Shown: positions 16,166 to 24,663, counted from the first letter of the stretch. The stretch: DNA of 27,021 nucleotides from an uncultured Acholeplasma sp. (GCA_937934685.1 CALGYU010000033.1:1-27021); one strand, 5' to 3'. A program made the numbers and translations. Notes: a model not told the origin generated them from the sequence alone.

Positions 16166-17281
16166 TTATCTAACTTTTGGATAATTAGTTGTTTTGAAAA
16201 ACTCTTCTTTAAAATCTAAAAGTCTATCTTCTTTAATCGCTTTTCTAATCTCTTGCATTAAGTATTTTAAGTAAGCTAAGTTTTGGTAAGATAATAATCT
16301 CATACCTAAAATCTCATTGGCTTTAAACAAATGTCTTAAGTAAGATTTAGTGTATTTAGAGACTGGGGTTTTTAAATTGGGATCAAGTTCTGTCATATCT
16401 TCTTCATACATTTGATTTTTGACCACAACTTTTCCTTGTGTAGTTAAGGCAGTTCCATGTCTTGCCACACGAGTGGGTAAAACACAGTCAAACATATCAA
16501 TACCGTTAATCACATTTTCTACTAAATCTTCCGGAGCACCAACGCCCATAAGATATCTAGGTTTATTTTTAGGAAGAATGTCTTTAAGATATTCTGTCAT
16601 TTCATACATTTCAGCTTTTGTTTCACCTACAGAAAGACCTCCAATTGAATATCCCGGAAAATCAATTTCTATAAGTTTTTCAGCACAATGTTTTCTTAAA
16701 TCTTTGTTTAAACCACCTTGGACAATGCCAAATAATGCTTGATCTGTCTTTAAAGCATCTTTACCTCTTTTGGCCCATCTAAGTGTTCTTTCTACAGAGT
16801 TTTTTTGATATTCATAACTTTCATATGGTGGTGGACATTCATCAAAACTCATGATGATATCTGCGCCTAACGCTTGTTGAATTTCGATTGCTTTTTCTGG
16901 AGATAAAAATAAGGGTGCACCACTTTTGTGATGTTTAAAATAAACGCCTTCTTCTTTGATATCTCTCATTTTTGCTAAACTAAAGACTTGGAATCCACCA
17001 CTATCTGTTAATAGTGCACCATCCCAGTTCATAAATCCACGAATCCCACCATGTTTTTCTACTATTTTTTCTCCTGGCTGTTGCCATAAGTGATAGGTGT
17101 TACCTAAAATTAAGCCTTCAGAGACTTCTTTTACTTCCTCAGGTGTCAATGTTTTTACTGTAGCTAAAGTGCCCACAGGCATAAAAATTGGGGTTTCAAA
17201 TACACCGTGAGGTGTTGTTAGTTTACCAAGCCTTGCGCCACTTTGTTTACATGTGTGTAATACTTCAAATTTTATTGCCAT
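16166..17281 (-). CDS. tgt: tRNA-guanine transglycosylase Tgt lacking the zinc site
   Basis: It exchanges G34 for preQ1 in tRNAs with GUN anticodons. The length (371) and catalytic residues are normal: D93 in TDSGGFQVFS, FDECPP, GIVQGG, SIGGLSVGE and DMFDCVLPTR (262-271) with the nucleophile Asp. The C-terminal structural zinc motif of the family (CxCxxC plus a His about 26 residues later) is altered. In the matching stretch LDPNLKTPVSKYTKSYLRHL the three Cys become L303, T305 and S308, and the His becomes Q333 in SYQNL. The flanking sequence is well conserved, so this is not a frameshift. The gene is divergent from queT. Confidence 0.95.
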   Translation of the reverse strand: MAIKFEVLHTCKQSGARLGKLTTPHGVFETPIFMPVGTLATVKTLTPEEVKEVSEGLILGNTYHLWQQPGEKIVEKHGGIRGFMNWDGALLTDSGGFQVFSLAKMRDIKEEGVYFKHHKSGAPLFLSPEKAIEIQQALGADIIMSFDECPPPYESYEYQKNSVERTLRWAKRGKDALKTDQALFGIVQGGLNKDLRKHCAEKLIEIDFPGYSIGGLSVGETKAEMYEMTEYLKDILPKNKPRYLMGVGAPEDLVENVINGIDMFDCVLPTRVARHGTALTTQGKVVVKNQMYEEDMTELDPNLKTPVSKYTKSYLRHLFKANEILGMRLLSYQNLAYLKYLMQEIRKAIKEDRLLDFKEEFFKTTNYPKVR

Positions 17282-17299
17282 AATATAACCTCTTTCAAC

Positions 17300-17327
17300 T
17301 TGTAATTATATCATAATTTGCTATAAT
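17300..17327 (+). promoter_or_regulatory. Promoter for queT
   Basis: TTGTAA (17300-17305), a 16-nt spacer and a perfect TATAAT (17322-17327) preceded by TGC form a strong promoter. Transcription would start about 10 nt before the riboswitch stem. Confidence 0.75.
17305..17313 (-). promoter_or_regulatory. Promoter for tgt
   Basis: TGATATAAT on the minus strand (TATAAT at 17305-17310 with TG ahead) lies 24 nt before the tgt start and close to the divergent queT promoter. A weak TTACTT sits at about -35. Confidence 0.6.
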
Positions 17328-17342
17328 AAGTAATAGAAAGTT

Positions 17343-17386
17343 TAGCTGTACCCTAGGAAACCAGCTATAGAATAAAAACAGGGAGA
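17343..17386 (+). promoter_or_regulatory. preQ1-I riboswitch controlling queT
   Basis: A compact H-type pseudoknot is visible. P1 is TAGCTG/CAGCTA (17343-17348 with 17362-17367). The loop carries CCCT (17351-17354), which can pair with AGGG (17380-17383) in the tail after an A-rich linker. C17361, next to the 3' P1 strand, fits the ligand-binding C of class I. The tail pairing covers the AGGGAG ribosome site of queT, so bound preQ1 should block translation. The regulated gene is a preQ1 transporter, as often seen. Confidence 0.85.
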
Positions 17387-17391
17387 ATATG

Positions 17392-17907
17392 ATGAATAGT
17401 TTTAGAATTAAAGATTTGGCTCAACAAGTGATTGTTGCGTCTATGTATGTTGTATTGGTATTTCTTTTTCATTTCTTAAGTTTTGATTTTTTACAATTTA
17501 GAATTGCAGAAGTTTTATTGATACTTGTGTTTTTTAGACCAAAATATGCTTTTGGTTTGTTGGTAGGAACTTTTTTAGCAAATTTATCTAGTCCTTTTGG
17601 GATTATTGATGCCTTAGTTGGTACAGCAGCAAGTTCCTTAGCTGTCACCTTTATGATTTTATTGAGAAAATACTGGAAAGTTTCTTTACTTTTCCCCGCC
17701 ATTTTTAATGGCTTGATTATTCCTATTTTAATCATTCAGTTAGAACTTAACCCTGGTATGAATCTTTTGGATATGTTTTCATCAAATTTATATTGGGTCA
17801 ATTTTGGTTGGGTTTTCCTTGGTGAGTTTATCGTTATGTTTGCCTTAGGTATTCCACTTTATTTAACGATAAATAAAAACGAAGTCTTATTAGAATTAAT
17901 TAAGTGA
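17392..17907 (+). CDS. queT: QueT-type preQ1 transporter subunit
   Basis: This is the substrate-specific membrane component for uptake of preQ1 or a related queuosine precursor, expected to work with an ECF energy-coupling module encoded elsewhere. The 171 residues are highly hydrophobic with about five membrane segments. The COG4708 pattern FRIAEVLLILVFFRPKYAFG and GTFLANLSSPFG-IIDALVGT is clear. Two ATGs are adjacent; the second (17392) is 6 nt from AGGGAG and preferred over 17389 (3 nt). The riboswitch and the divergent tgt support a preQ1 salvage role. No preQ1 biosynthesis genes are in view. Confidence 0.93.
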   Translation: MNSFRIKDLAQQVIVASMYVVLVFLFHFLSFDFLQFRIAEVLLILVFFRPKYAFGLLVGTFLANLSSPFGIIDALVGTAASSLAVTFMILLRKYWKVSLLFPAIFNGLIIPILIIQLELNPGMNLLDMFSSNLYWVNFGWVFLGEFIVMFALGIPLYLTINKNEVLLELIK

Positions 17908-17930
17908 AGCTGTTAAAGCTTCACTTTTTT
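17903..17930 (+). terminator. Terminator shared by queT and mutY ends
   Basis: An 8-bp stem AGTGAAGC/GCTTCACT (17903-17910 with 17918-17925), a 7-nt loop and a T-run follow the queT stop. The convergent mutY stop codon (17913-17915) lies in the loop, and its last codons form one arm. On the minus strand the downstream T-tract is weak. Confidence 0.88.
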
Positions 17931-18911
17931 ATGCGCTGTAGCCATAGGAACCTCATTTAAATGTTCGATTAAGTAGTAAGTTTCATTTTTAATGGTTCCT
18001 TGGGCCTGATAGACATCCATTACCCATATTTGATGGGTAAATACGTGTTTAACGGTTTTAATATATTCATAGTGATGAATATTAAGGCCAACATCACTTA
18101 GTTTTTCTATGGCGTAATTGACACTTTCTGATTCCACTTGAGGAAATTCATAAAATCCTTCTAAGAGTTTTTCATCTCTTTTTCGTAAAACATAGTGCTC
18201 ATTGTTTTTTAAAACAAATGTTTGATAGTGAATTTCTTTTTTCTCTTCAAGTTTGGTTAGTATTGGATAGGATAAAGCATTGTCATTGATAAATCCTAAA
18301 CAGCTATCTTTTAACGGGCAGTTGTTACAATCAACTTGCGTGGGTCTACAAATAAGTGCCCCTATTTCCATCATGCTTTGTGTGTATATATTTGGATCTT
18401 TCATGGTCTCAATGATTTCTTGATTGATTTGATTTAACTTTTTACGATGTTTTTCTAATCGCATATTATCATCTATATTAAAATATCTAGATAAAACACG
18501 AATCACATTTCCATCTAATGCACTATATGGTTTTTCATAGGCAATAGACATAATGGCGCCCGCTGTATAGTGACCTATGCCAGGTAGTTTTAATAACTCT
18601 TGATATGTTTTAGGAAATTGACCTTGATACTCTGTTTTGACAATGATCGCTGCTTGATGCATGTTTCTAAATCTTCTGTAATAGCCTAGTCCTTCTACCA
18701 TTTTTAAGACTTCTTCTAAAGGAGCTTCTGCTAGATCATTAATGGTTGGGTAACGCTTTATAAAACGCGTAAAATAAAGTAGGACGGTTTCTACTTGTGT
18801 TTGTTGAGCCATTATTTCGCTAACCCATATGGCATAGGGATCTTTTGTCTCTCTAAAAGCTAATTTTCTATGGTTGTTATCATACCATTTTTTTATTTTC
18901 ATTTCATTCAT
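17913..18911 (-). CDS. mutY: A/G-specific adenine glycosylase MutY
   Basis: It removes A mispaired with 8-oxoG. The 332 residues contain the catalytic E32 (SEIMAQQTQV), a helix-hairpin-helix LPGIGHYTAGA (109-118), catalytic D133 (ALDGNVIRVL) and the 4Fe-4S cysteines C188, C195, C198 and C204 in the exact C-x6-C-x2-C-x5-C spacing. A MutT-like C-terminal domain for 8-oxoG recognition follows (about 225-332, LLEGFYEFP). All functional residues are intact. There is no Shine-Dalgarno sequence. A TATAAT lies only 7 nt before the first ATG, so translation may be leaderless; the ATG three codons on is an alternative. It is convergent with queT. Confidence 0.96.
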   Translation of the reverse strand: MNEMKIKKWYDNNHRKLAFRETKDPYAIWVSEIMAQQTQVETVLLYFTRFIKRYPTINDLAEAPLEEVLKMVEGLGYYRRFRNMHQAAIIVKTEYQGQFPKTYQELLKLPGIGHYTAGAIMSIAYEKPYSALDGNVIRVLSRYFNIDDNMRLEKHRKKLNQINQEIIETMKDPNIYTQSMMEIGALICRPTQVDCNNCPLKDSCLGFINDNALSYPILTKLEEKKEIHYQTFVLKNNEHYVLRKRDEKLLEGFYEFPQVESESVNYAIEKLSDVGLNIHHYEYIKTVKHVFTHQIWVMDVYQAQGTIKNETYYLIEHLNEVPMATAHKKVKL

Positions 18912-18917
18912 GAAATC

Positions 18918-18926
18918 ATTATAACA
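18918..18926 (-). promoter_or_regulatory. Extended -10 promoter for mutY
   Basis: TGTTATAAT on the minus strand has its TATAAT at 18918-18923. With a start point 6-7 nt downstream, the transcript would begin at or next to the mutY ATG. No -35 match is seen. Confidence 0.6.
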
Positions 18927-18981
18927 TTTTTAGGATTTACCTTCATTTTAAAAGCCTTTAATAAAAGCACTTTTTGTCCTT

Positions 18982-19004
18982 TGTTATAAAGATGATGTTA
19001 TCAT
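18982..19004 (+). promoter_or_regulatory. Promoter region of the nitroreductase gene
   Basis: Two extended -10 candidates are present: TGTTATAAA (18982-18990) and TGTTATCAT (18996-19004). TTGTCC at 18974-18979 is a possible -35 for the latter with a long 19-nt spacer. A small ATGAT-GTT-ATCAT inverted repeat overlaps the second. Confidence 0.45.
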
Positions 19005-19038
19005 TGTAATGGATGATATATATAGAAGGGAATATAAT

Positions 19039-19641
19039 ATGAATTTATTAGAAAGAAAAAGTATTAGGTTATATGATGAAAACCATAAAATCCCACGAGA
19101 TGTTTTTGAGCAAATATTAAAAGACACTTATAGAGCGCCTTCTTCGATGAATCTTCAACCTTGGCGTTTATATATTGTTGAGACTAAAGAGGCTAAAGAA
19201 CAACTTAAGACTGTTTTGTATGGTAATGATCTTCAATTAAATACATCATCAGCAATGGTTGTTTTTTTTGGTGATAAGGATAAATTTGAATTAGCAGATA
19301 AACTTTATTCTAAAGCTGTAGATGAAGGTAAAATGACGGTTTCTGTTAAAGAAGCGCAACTTAAGAAAATTGAAAATCTAAAAGTCTATATGACTGAAGA
19401 TAAAATTAAGAAAGACATTTATATTGATGGTGGGCTTGTAGCGATGCAGTTTATGCAAGTGGCCAAGTCTTATGGATATGATACTTGTGCCATTGGTGGT
19501 TATAATAGTGATAAAATCAATGAGGCATTAAAGATTGATAAGCGTTATATTCCTATTTTAATTGTTTCTATAGGGAAGGCTAAAGAAGATGGACATCATT
19601 CTGTCAGATTAGATTTAGAAGATACCACAACTTGGTTATAG
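19039..19641 (+). CDS. Nitroreductase-family FMN oxidoreductase
   Basis: This is an NAD(P)H-dependent flavoprotein of the nitroreductase fold, 200 residues. The FMN-binding N-terminal pattern RKSIRLYDE and APSSMNLQPW (about 34-43) is typical, and the C-terminal part has the GYDTCAIGGYNSDKINEAL segment of the family. I chose the ATG at 19039 because AGAAGGGAA lies 7 nt upstream and the protein then begins MNLLERKSIR, as relatives do. An upstream ATG at 19009 has no ribosome site. It stands alone between two terminators. The physiological substrate cannot be told from sequence. Confidence 0.9.
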   Translation: MNLLERKSIRLYDENHKIPRDVFEQILKDTYRAPSSMNLQPWRLYIVETKEAKEQLKTVLYGNDLQLNTSSAMVVFFGDKDKFELADKLYSKAVDEGKMTVSVKEAQLKKIENLKVYMTEDKIKKDIYIDGGLVAMQFMQVAKSYGYDTCAIGGYNSDKINEALKIDKRYIPILIVSIGKAKEDGHHSVRLDLEDTTTWL

Positions 19642-19654
19642 TGTTATATATAAT

Positions 19655-19682
19655 AAAAAGAACCTTTAAAGGTTCTTTTTTT
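19655..19682. terminator. Bidirectional terminator
   Basis: A long palindrome, AAAAAGAACC with GGTTCTTTTT around TTTAAA, is bounded by A- and T-runs. It lies between the convergent nitroreductase and ABC genes and can serve both. Confidence 0.93.
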
Positions 19683-19694
19683 ATGAGAATAGCG

Positions 19695-22172
19695 TTAAAT
19701 ATCGTATTTAGTGATGATCTCTGCAGGTGTTTTTCTGAGTAATAGATACATCGGTAAGTATCCAATGACTAAGAAAAGGGTATAAACCACAAAAACACCT
19801 AAGATGATAGAGTACCAAGTATAATCAAATGGTACTGTTGGGAATGTTTCTTTTAAAACACTAATCAAATAACTTCCTGCAATAAAACCTGGAAGGGCAG
19901 AGATAGTGATCATAAAAATGATTTCCATGATAAAGTCAAAAGAAACTTCTAATTTGTTGACACCTAGTGATCTTAGGACACCAACTGGATATATTTTACT
20001 ATATAAGGATGATTTGTTTAAAAAATAAAATCCTAGTAATGAAACGCTTGTTAATACCAATAAGATTGGAAAGACTAAAGTCATTGACTGACTTCTTGAG
20101 TTTTCATCCATTTCTAAAGCTAGTTGATATAAATCAACAACCGCTATCTGATCAATTGGACTGGAAAACTTTTTTAGTTCATCCATTAAAACTGTTTTAG
20201 GTAAACTGCTGGTGATAAACCATTGATTGTTAAAAAAATATTTTTCTTCTTTATTTTTAAGATAATTAAGTTCAGCTGTTATATAATCTTTAAAATAGAC
20301 AGAAAAAATGTAACGATCTTGACCAATAATATTGAAACTAGGGTCATCATAGTAACCTACAACCTCATATGGTTCAAAAAAGTATGATTCTCTATCTTTA
20401 ATGATAGATTCTAGTTGACTTGGTAAAACCACTTCACTACTGGTTTGTGGCATTCTACCAGATGATAAAGCACCTTTAATAAATGTTGTATCTAAATGGT
20501 TGTATGCTAAATTATATAAAACAGCATTTTCATCATAAAAATCGTAAAGTAGTTTTTCATTTGAAAATAATTTACCTTGATTCGTCATATAAATAACAGA
20601 CGATTTTAGTTCTTTTACAATACCTGAAATAATAAATTCTTGATTTTGAATGATAATGGTTTCCCCTATCAAATATCTAATATCTCTAATCCCTATAGAT
20701 TCTAATGCATGATTTTCTTGTCCGAAATTTTCTGAGATAAGAACTTGATTAAAAGTGGTTGGCATTTGTCCATGAATGATTTTAGATGGATTTAACCCCA
20801 TAACTGATTCAATGTGATTAAAAGCAATGGATGATCCATTTAATAAATAAACTAGATTGTCACGACCTGAAAATGCAGGCGAAATAGCAATATTATTTCT
20901 TAATTGTTCATTTTGATTAAGATAATCATAGAAACTGTTATTAATTTGTCCATAGGTTCTTTCTGGTTCTACCTTTACATAAGAAGGGCTCCAAGTTAAT
21001 TGTTTTTCTGGTCTAGGTAAATAAAACTGAGTGAGTATACTTGTTGCAAAAGCTAAAAACCCACCTGCTAAAAAGAGACTTAGAATGACAAATTTTCCTC
21101 TTCTACTAATACTAGTTAATCTTTCTACGATATTAAGTAAGAGTTTTTTAAAATTAAAATGTAGTTTTTTGGTATGAGTTTGTTGCTTTCTTTCTAATAT
21201 TTTGGCATCAAATTTAGTCTCAGTTACTTCTTGTTTTGTTTTAGGTTTATAATGCTCATCTTTAATGACTTGAGGGCTTTCTTCATCTAAAATAACAACT
21301 CTATTTTTAAAGTCATTAAGATCGATATAAAGGGTGTTATTTTTTAGTACAAGATTAATATTTAAATCTATAATTTCCTCTTGATCTGAGTAATAACTAG
21401 CTTTTAAAGAACCATCATTTACTTTGGATAATGCCTTTAAATCTTTAAGATAAATGGCATCATCTGAGTTTAAATCATGATCTATAGATGTCTGATTAGA
21501 CTCATCAGACATCACTTTACCATCTTTAATACGAATGATTCGATCGGCATAGTACTCAGCAATTTTTTCATCATGAGTGACCAATACAACCAATCTATCT
21601 TTTGAAACTACTTTTAAGATATTCATAATATCAACTGTGTTTTTACTATCTAGGTTTCCAGTTGGTTCATCGGCTATAATGACTTTAGGATTTTTAACCA
21701 ATGCTCTAGCGATAGCGGCCCTTTGTTGTTGCCCACCAGATAACTGTAATGCTTTTTTTCTACGGTAAGGAAATAAACCCACAGCTTTAAGAACATAAGA
21801 AACTTTTTCTTTGATTTCTTCTTCATCTTCAATGCCAATCATTTTTAAAACATAGGAAACATTTTGAAAGATAGAAAGATTTGGTAATAGATAATAGTTT
21901 TGAAAGATATAACCAATATCTTGGCTTCTAATTTGATCCCATTTTTTGGCATTGTATTTAGTCATGCTTGTTCCAAAAAAGTCGATTTCTCCTTTGTCTG
22001 CTTTATCTAGTCCTCCTAAGACGTTTAATAAAGTGGTTTTTCCACTACCTGATTTACCAAGTAGCACAATTAAGCCTTTATTTGGTAATTCTAAACTGGT
22101 ATCATCAATTACGTGTAGTGCATTTGCTTTGTTTTTATGATAGGTTTTATCAATGTTTTTAAGTTTTATCAT
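19695..22172 (-). CDS. ABC transporter ATPase-permease fusion (MacB-like), 825 aa
   Basis: The N-terminal ATPase (about 1-220) is complete: Walker A GKSGSGKTT (39-47), signature LSGGQ (144-148), Walker B IIADEP with D168 and E169, and H-loop H200. A charged linker (about 220-345) precedes one membrane segment (about 358-382). A large outside domain (about 385-690) follows, then three C-terminal FtsX-type segments (about 698-720, 745-775, 785-812). This is MacB topology fused in ATPase-first order. Its ATG overlaps the stop of the 611-aa gene (ATGA), so the two are probably made together and may form a heterodimer. The cargo is unknown: peptide, lipid, lipoprotein or antibiotic export, or a mechanical role. 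Confidence 0.9.
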   Translation of the reverse strand: MIKLKNIDKTYHKNKANALHVIDDTSLELPNKGLIVLLGKSGSGKTTLLNVLGGLDKADKGEIDFFGTSMTKYNAKKWDQIRSQDIGYIFQNYYLLPNLSIFQNVSYVLKMIGIEDEEEIKEKVSYVLKAVGLFPYRRKKALQLSGGQQQRAAIARALVKNPKVIIADEPTGNLDSKNTVDIMNILKVVSKDRLVVLVTHDEKIAEYYADRIIRIKDGKVMSDESNQTSIDHDLNSDDAIYLKDLKALSKVNDGSLKASYYSDQEEIIDLNINLVLKNNTLYIDLNDFKNRVVILDEESPQVIKDEHYKPKTKQEVTETKFDAKILERKQQTHTKKLHFNFKKLLLNIVERLTSISRRGKFVILSLFLAGGFLAFATSILTQFYLPRPEKQLTWSPSYVKVEPERTYGQINNSFYDYLNQNEQLRNNIAISPAFSGRDNLVYLLNGSSIAFNHIESVMGLNPSKIIHGQMPTTFNQVLISENFGQENHALESIGIRDIRYLIGETIIIQNQEFIISGIVKELKSSVIYMTNQGKLFSNEKLLYDFYDENAVLYNLAYNHLDTTFIKGALSSGRMPQTSSEVVLPSQLESIIKDRESYFFEPYEVVGYYDDPSFNIIGQDRYIFSVYFKDYITAELNYLKNKEEKYFFNNQWFITSSLPKTVLMDELKKFSSPIDQIAVVDLYQLALEMDENSRSQSMTLVFPILLVLTSVSLLGFYFLNKSSLYSKIYPVGVLRSLGVNKLEVSFDFIMEIIFMITISALPGFIAGSYLISVLKETFPTVPFDYTWYSIILGVFVVYTLFLVIGYLPMYLLLRKTPAEIITKYDI

Positions 22173-24004
22173 TCACCTGACCTACCTTCTGTTAAAGTTT
22201 CAATGACTGAAATATTAAATATTTTTTTGTTAAAATTGATGGCTAATCTGGCTGCTAATATAAAGAAAATGACGAGCAATAAAATTAATTGTCCAAAATC
22301 GATGTAGTCATAAATACTCTTACCGCTGCTTAAAACATTATCTTTAACATAGAAGAATACCATCGTTGAAATAAAGGAAACCAAGGAAAGAAATAATTGT
22401 TCTATGACAATTGTTTTTCCTAGTGTAGATTTATTAATACCTATGGATCTGAAAATACCAAAATCTTTTTTCCTTGAACTCATCACATTTCTAAGTACCA
22501 CTAAAATAATAAAATATAAGAAAATAGCAATTAAAACAAATCCCATACCCATAAATCCAACGATGATTATGTTTTGTATTTTTGAAAATTCATTAATATT
22601 TGTATATTCATATAAGATGATATTTTGAGTTTTATCTACTTGCTGGATGAATTTTTCTGCTGCTTGTCTATTTTTAAAAACAATAGACTGATACTGATTT
22701 TCTAAAATGGTTGGTGTTTGAGATAAAAAAGATGAACTAAAATAAATTGTTGATTCTCCTTTAATGAGACCAACAACGTTAAGGTCAATTCTTTGTATCA
22801 AATCATTTTCACTAATCATTAGTGAATACTTTCCTTCTTTAAGATCATCCATTAAATCTTTAGTTAAAACAACGTCATTTAGACCAATCATTTTACTTTG
22901 TAAATCGATACTAAGCTCATCATACGAAGCTCTTTTATAAATATATTTAGCCCCCCAACTATCAGTTGAGCTTACAATAGAAAGATTGGCTGAATCATAA
23001 AAAAACTCACTGGTATCATATATAGATAAAATGCCTTCATATTGACCAGTTTTAATCAATTCATTATTTTTATTTTTGACCATGACTCTTCTTTCTGTGG
23101 TCGTTGTTTGAATGAATAAGTTACTATTTTGTTCTACATTATAAAGAATATTCCCATAATATGAAACTAGTGAAAACATCACCAACATTTGCAAAACAAT
23201 AAATAAGAAAAACTTTTTGGGTGTTGCAAAAAGATTTCTAAGTGAAAATCTAATATTATTTTTTAATGACATTTTATTAGTTATTGACATCTCTGTATGA
23301 TTTGTTTTTACTGTCTCTGTACTTTTTAAAGTAACATCTGACTCTACATAACCATCATTCATTTGAATTCTTCTTGTCGCATATGGTGCAATTTCACTAA
23401 AGTTATGTGTAACAACTAAAACTAATTTATCTTTTGAAAGTTCATATAATAACTCCATCACACTTTGTCCGCTTGTACTATCTAAATTTCCTGTCGGTTC
23501 ATCTGCAACTATAATAGGACAATCTTTTGCCAACGCTCTGGCGATGACACATCTTTGTTTTTCCCCTCCAGAAAGTTTAGTCGCTTTTTTATTTTTATGT
23601 TTTGTTAACCCCACACGATCAATTAACTCTAAAGCTCTTTCTTTGATTAAGTGTCTAGGGATATTAGAAACCTCTAATGCTAACATCACATTTTGAAGTA
23701 CGGTATATGAGTCAATGATGTTATAGTTTTGAAAAATAAAACCAATGTTTTTACCTCTAAAATTTTCCCAGTCTGAAATGGTAAAATGAGAAGTTTCTTC
23801 TCCATTGATATACATTTCACCTTCATCATATGAATCCAGACCTGAAACAACATTTAATAAGGTTGATTTCCCAGAGCCTGAAGGCCCTGTAATTCCAATG
23901 AATTCACCTAAGTTAAAGCTTAAAGAAACATCTTTCATACCTAAAGATACAACTTCTTCTGAACGATAATATTTTGAAATATTTTTAAGTTCTATTAGTT
24001 TCAC
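22169..24004 (-). CDS. ABC transporter ATPase-permease fusion (MacB-like), 611 aa
   Basis: The ATPase domain (about 1-225) has Walker A GPSGSGKS (40-47), signature LSGGE (144-148), Walker B IVADEP and H-loop H200, all intact. One membrane segment lies at about 262-282, an outside domain at about 285-470 (half the size of its partner's), and three further segments at about 476-502, 528-548 and 566-588. The start is GTG (24002-24004) behind AGGAGAA. The gene follows the HAD phosphatase by 11 nt and overlaps the 825-aa gene by 4 nt. Similar ATPases but different outside domains suggest an asymmetric pair. No two-component system adjoins, unlike typical BceAB loci. Confidence 0.9.
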   Translation of the reverse strand: MKLIELKNISKYYRSEEVVSLGMKDVSLSFNLGEFIGITGPSGSGKSTLLNVVSGLDSYDEGEMYINGEETSHFTISDWENFRGKNIGFIFQNYNIIDSYTVLQNVMLALEVSNIPRHLIKERALELIDRVGLTKHKNKKATKLSGGEKQRCVIARALAKDCPIIVADEPTGNLDSTSGQSVMELLYELSKDKLVLVVTHNFSEIAPYATRRIQMNDGYVESDVTLKSTETVKTNHTEMSITNKMSLKNNIRFSLRNLFATPKKFFLFIVLQMLVMFSLVSYYGNILYNVEQNSNLFIQTTTTERRVMVKNKNNELIKTGQYEGILSIYDTSEFFYDSANLSIVSSTDSWGAKYIYKRASYDELSIDLQSKMIGLNDVVLTKDLMDDLKEGKYSLMISENDLIQRIDLNVVGLIKGESTIYFSSSFLSQTPTILENQYQSIVFKNRQAAEKFIQQVDKTQNIILYEYTNINEFSKIQNIIIVGFMGMGFVLIAIFLYFIILVVLRNVMSSRKKDFGIFRSIGINKSTLGKTIVIEQLFLSLVSFISTMVFFYVKDNVLSSGKSIYDYIDFGQLILLLVIFFILAARLAINFNKKIFNISVIETLTEGRSGE

Positions 24005-24015
24005 TACGTTCTCCT

Positions 24016-24663
24016 TTATCTTTTTAAGATTTCTAAAATTTCAAGTGGATGGTCTACCATATAATCCGGATTAAGAACATTTAAATCTTCTTTCTTTCTA
24101 AACCCCCAGGTGACAGCAACAGATTTTAAATGTGCGTTTTGAGCTGTTTGCATATCCACTTCAGTATCTCCAACATATAATACCTCTTCATGTGTTAACC
24201 CCATTTGATTTAAGGCGGTGTATATTGCCTCTGGTGATGGTTTTAGTGGCACACCTTTATTCTCACCTAGTGCAACATCAATTAAGCCTTTAAAGACGTT
24301 TTTATTTAGTGTATCTACACCACTTTGATCTTTATTAGAAACAATGGCTAGTAAGTAATTTTCTTTTTTTAACGTTTCTAATAATTCTATAATAAATGGG
24401 TATGGCTTTGTTTTGATATTATTGTTTATATTATAATAGTTTGAATATTCTAAAAATACTTTATTTAATTTTTCTTCTTCTATTTTTTCTAAAATAGAGG
24501 ATCTAACCAATGCTTTACCACCGTTTCCTAAGTTTTTTTTAACTTGTTCGGTTGTTAGTATAGGAAAGTGGTTTTTTGCTAGAATATGATTTAAACTGTC
24601 TTTAATATCTTCTACTGTATCTAATAATGTGCCGTCTAAATCAAAAATAATGCCTTTAATCAT
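24016..24663 (-). CDS. HAD-family phosphatase, phosphoglycolate phosphatase-like
   Basis: This haloacid-dehalogenase phosphatase has 215 residues. Motif I is FDLDGTLLDT (nucleophile Asp and acid Asp two residues later), motif II is IVSNKD, motif III the Lys of KPSPEAI, and motif IV YVGDTEVDMQTAQNA. The helical cap between motifs I and II fits the Gph/PpaX subgroup. Candidate substrates are phosphoglycolate, pyrophosphate or a nucleotide or sugar phosphate; sequence does not decide. The ATG at 24663 is preferred because AAGGA lies about 10 nt before it, while the ATG at 24675 is adjacent to AAAAGG. It lies between a small membrane protein and the ABC pair. Confidence 0.88.
   Translation of the reverse strand: MIKGIIFDLDGTLLDTVEDIKDSLNHILAKNHFPILTTEQVKKNLGNGGKALVRSSILEKIEEEKLNKVFLEYSNYYNINNNIKTKPYPFIIELLETLKKENYLLAIVSNKDQSGVDTLNKNVFKGLIDVALGENKGVPLKPSPEAIYTALNQMGLTHEEVLYVGDTEVDMQTAQNAHLKSVAVTWGFRKKEDLNVLNPDYMVDHPLEILEILKR

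Noticed and set aside
16419..16742. 107-aa plus-strand open frame opposite tgt
   Set aside because: No ribosome site or promoter, and the complementary strand is a well-conserved enzyme.
18992..19004. ATGAT-GTT-ATCAT inverted repeat as an operator for the nitroreductase
   Set aside because: The arms are only 5 bp, which is easily chance in such A+T-rich sequence, and no regulator gene adjoins.
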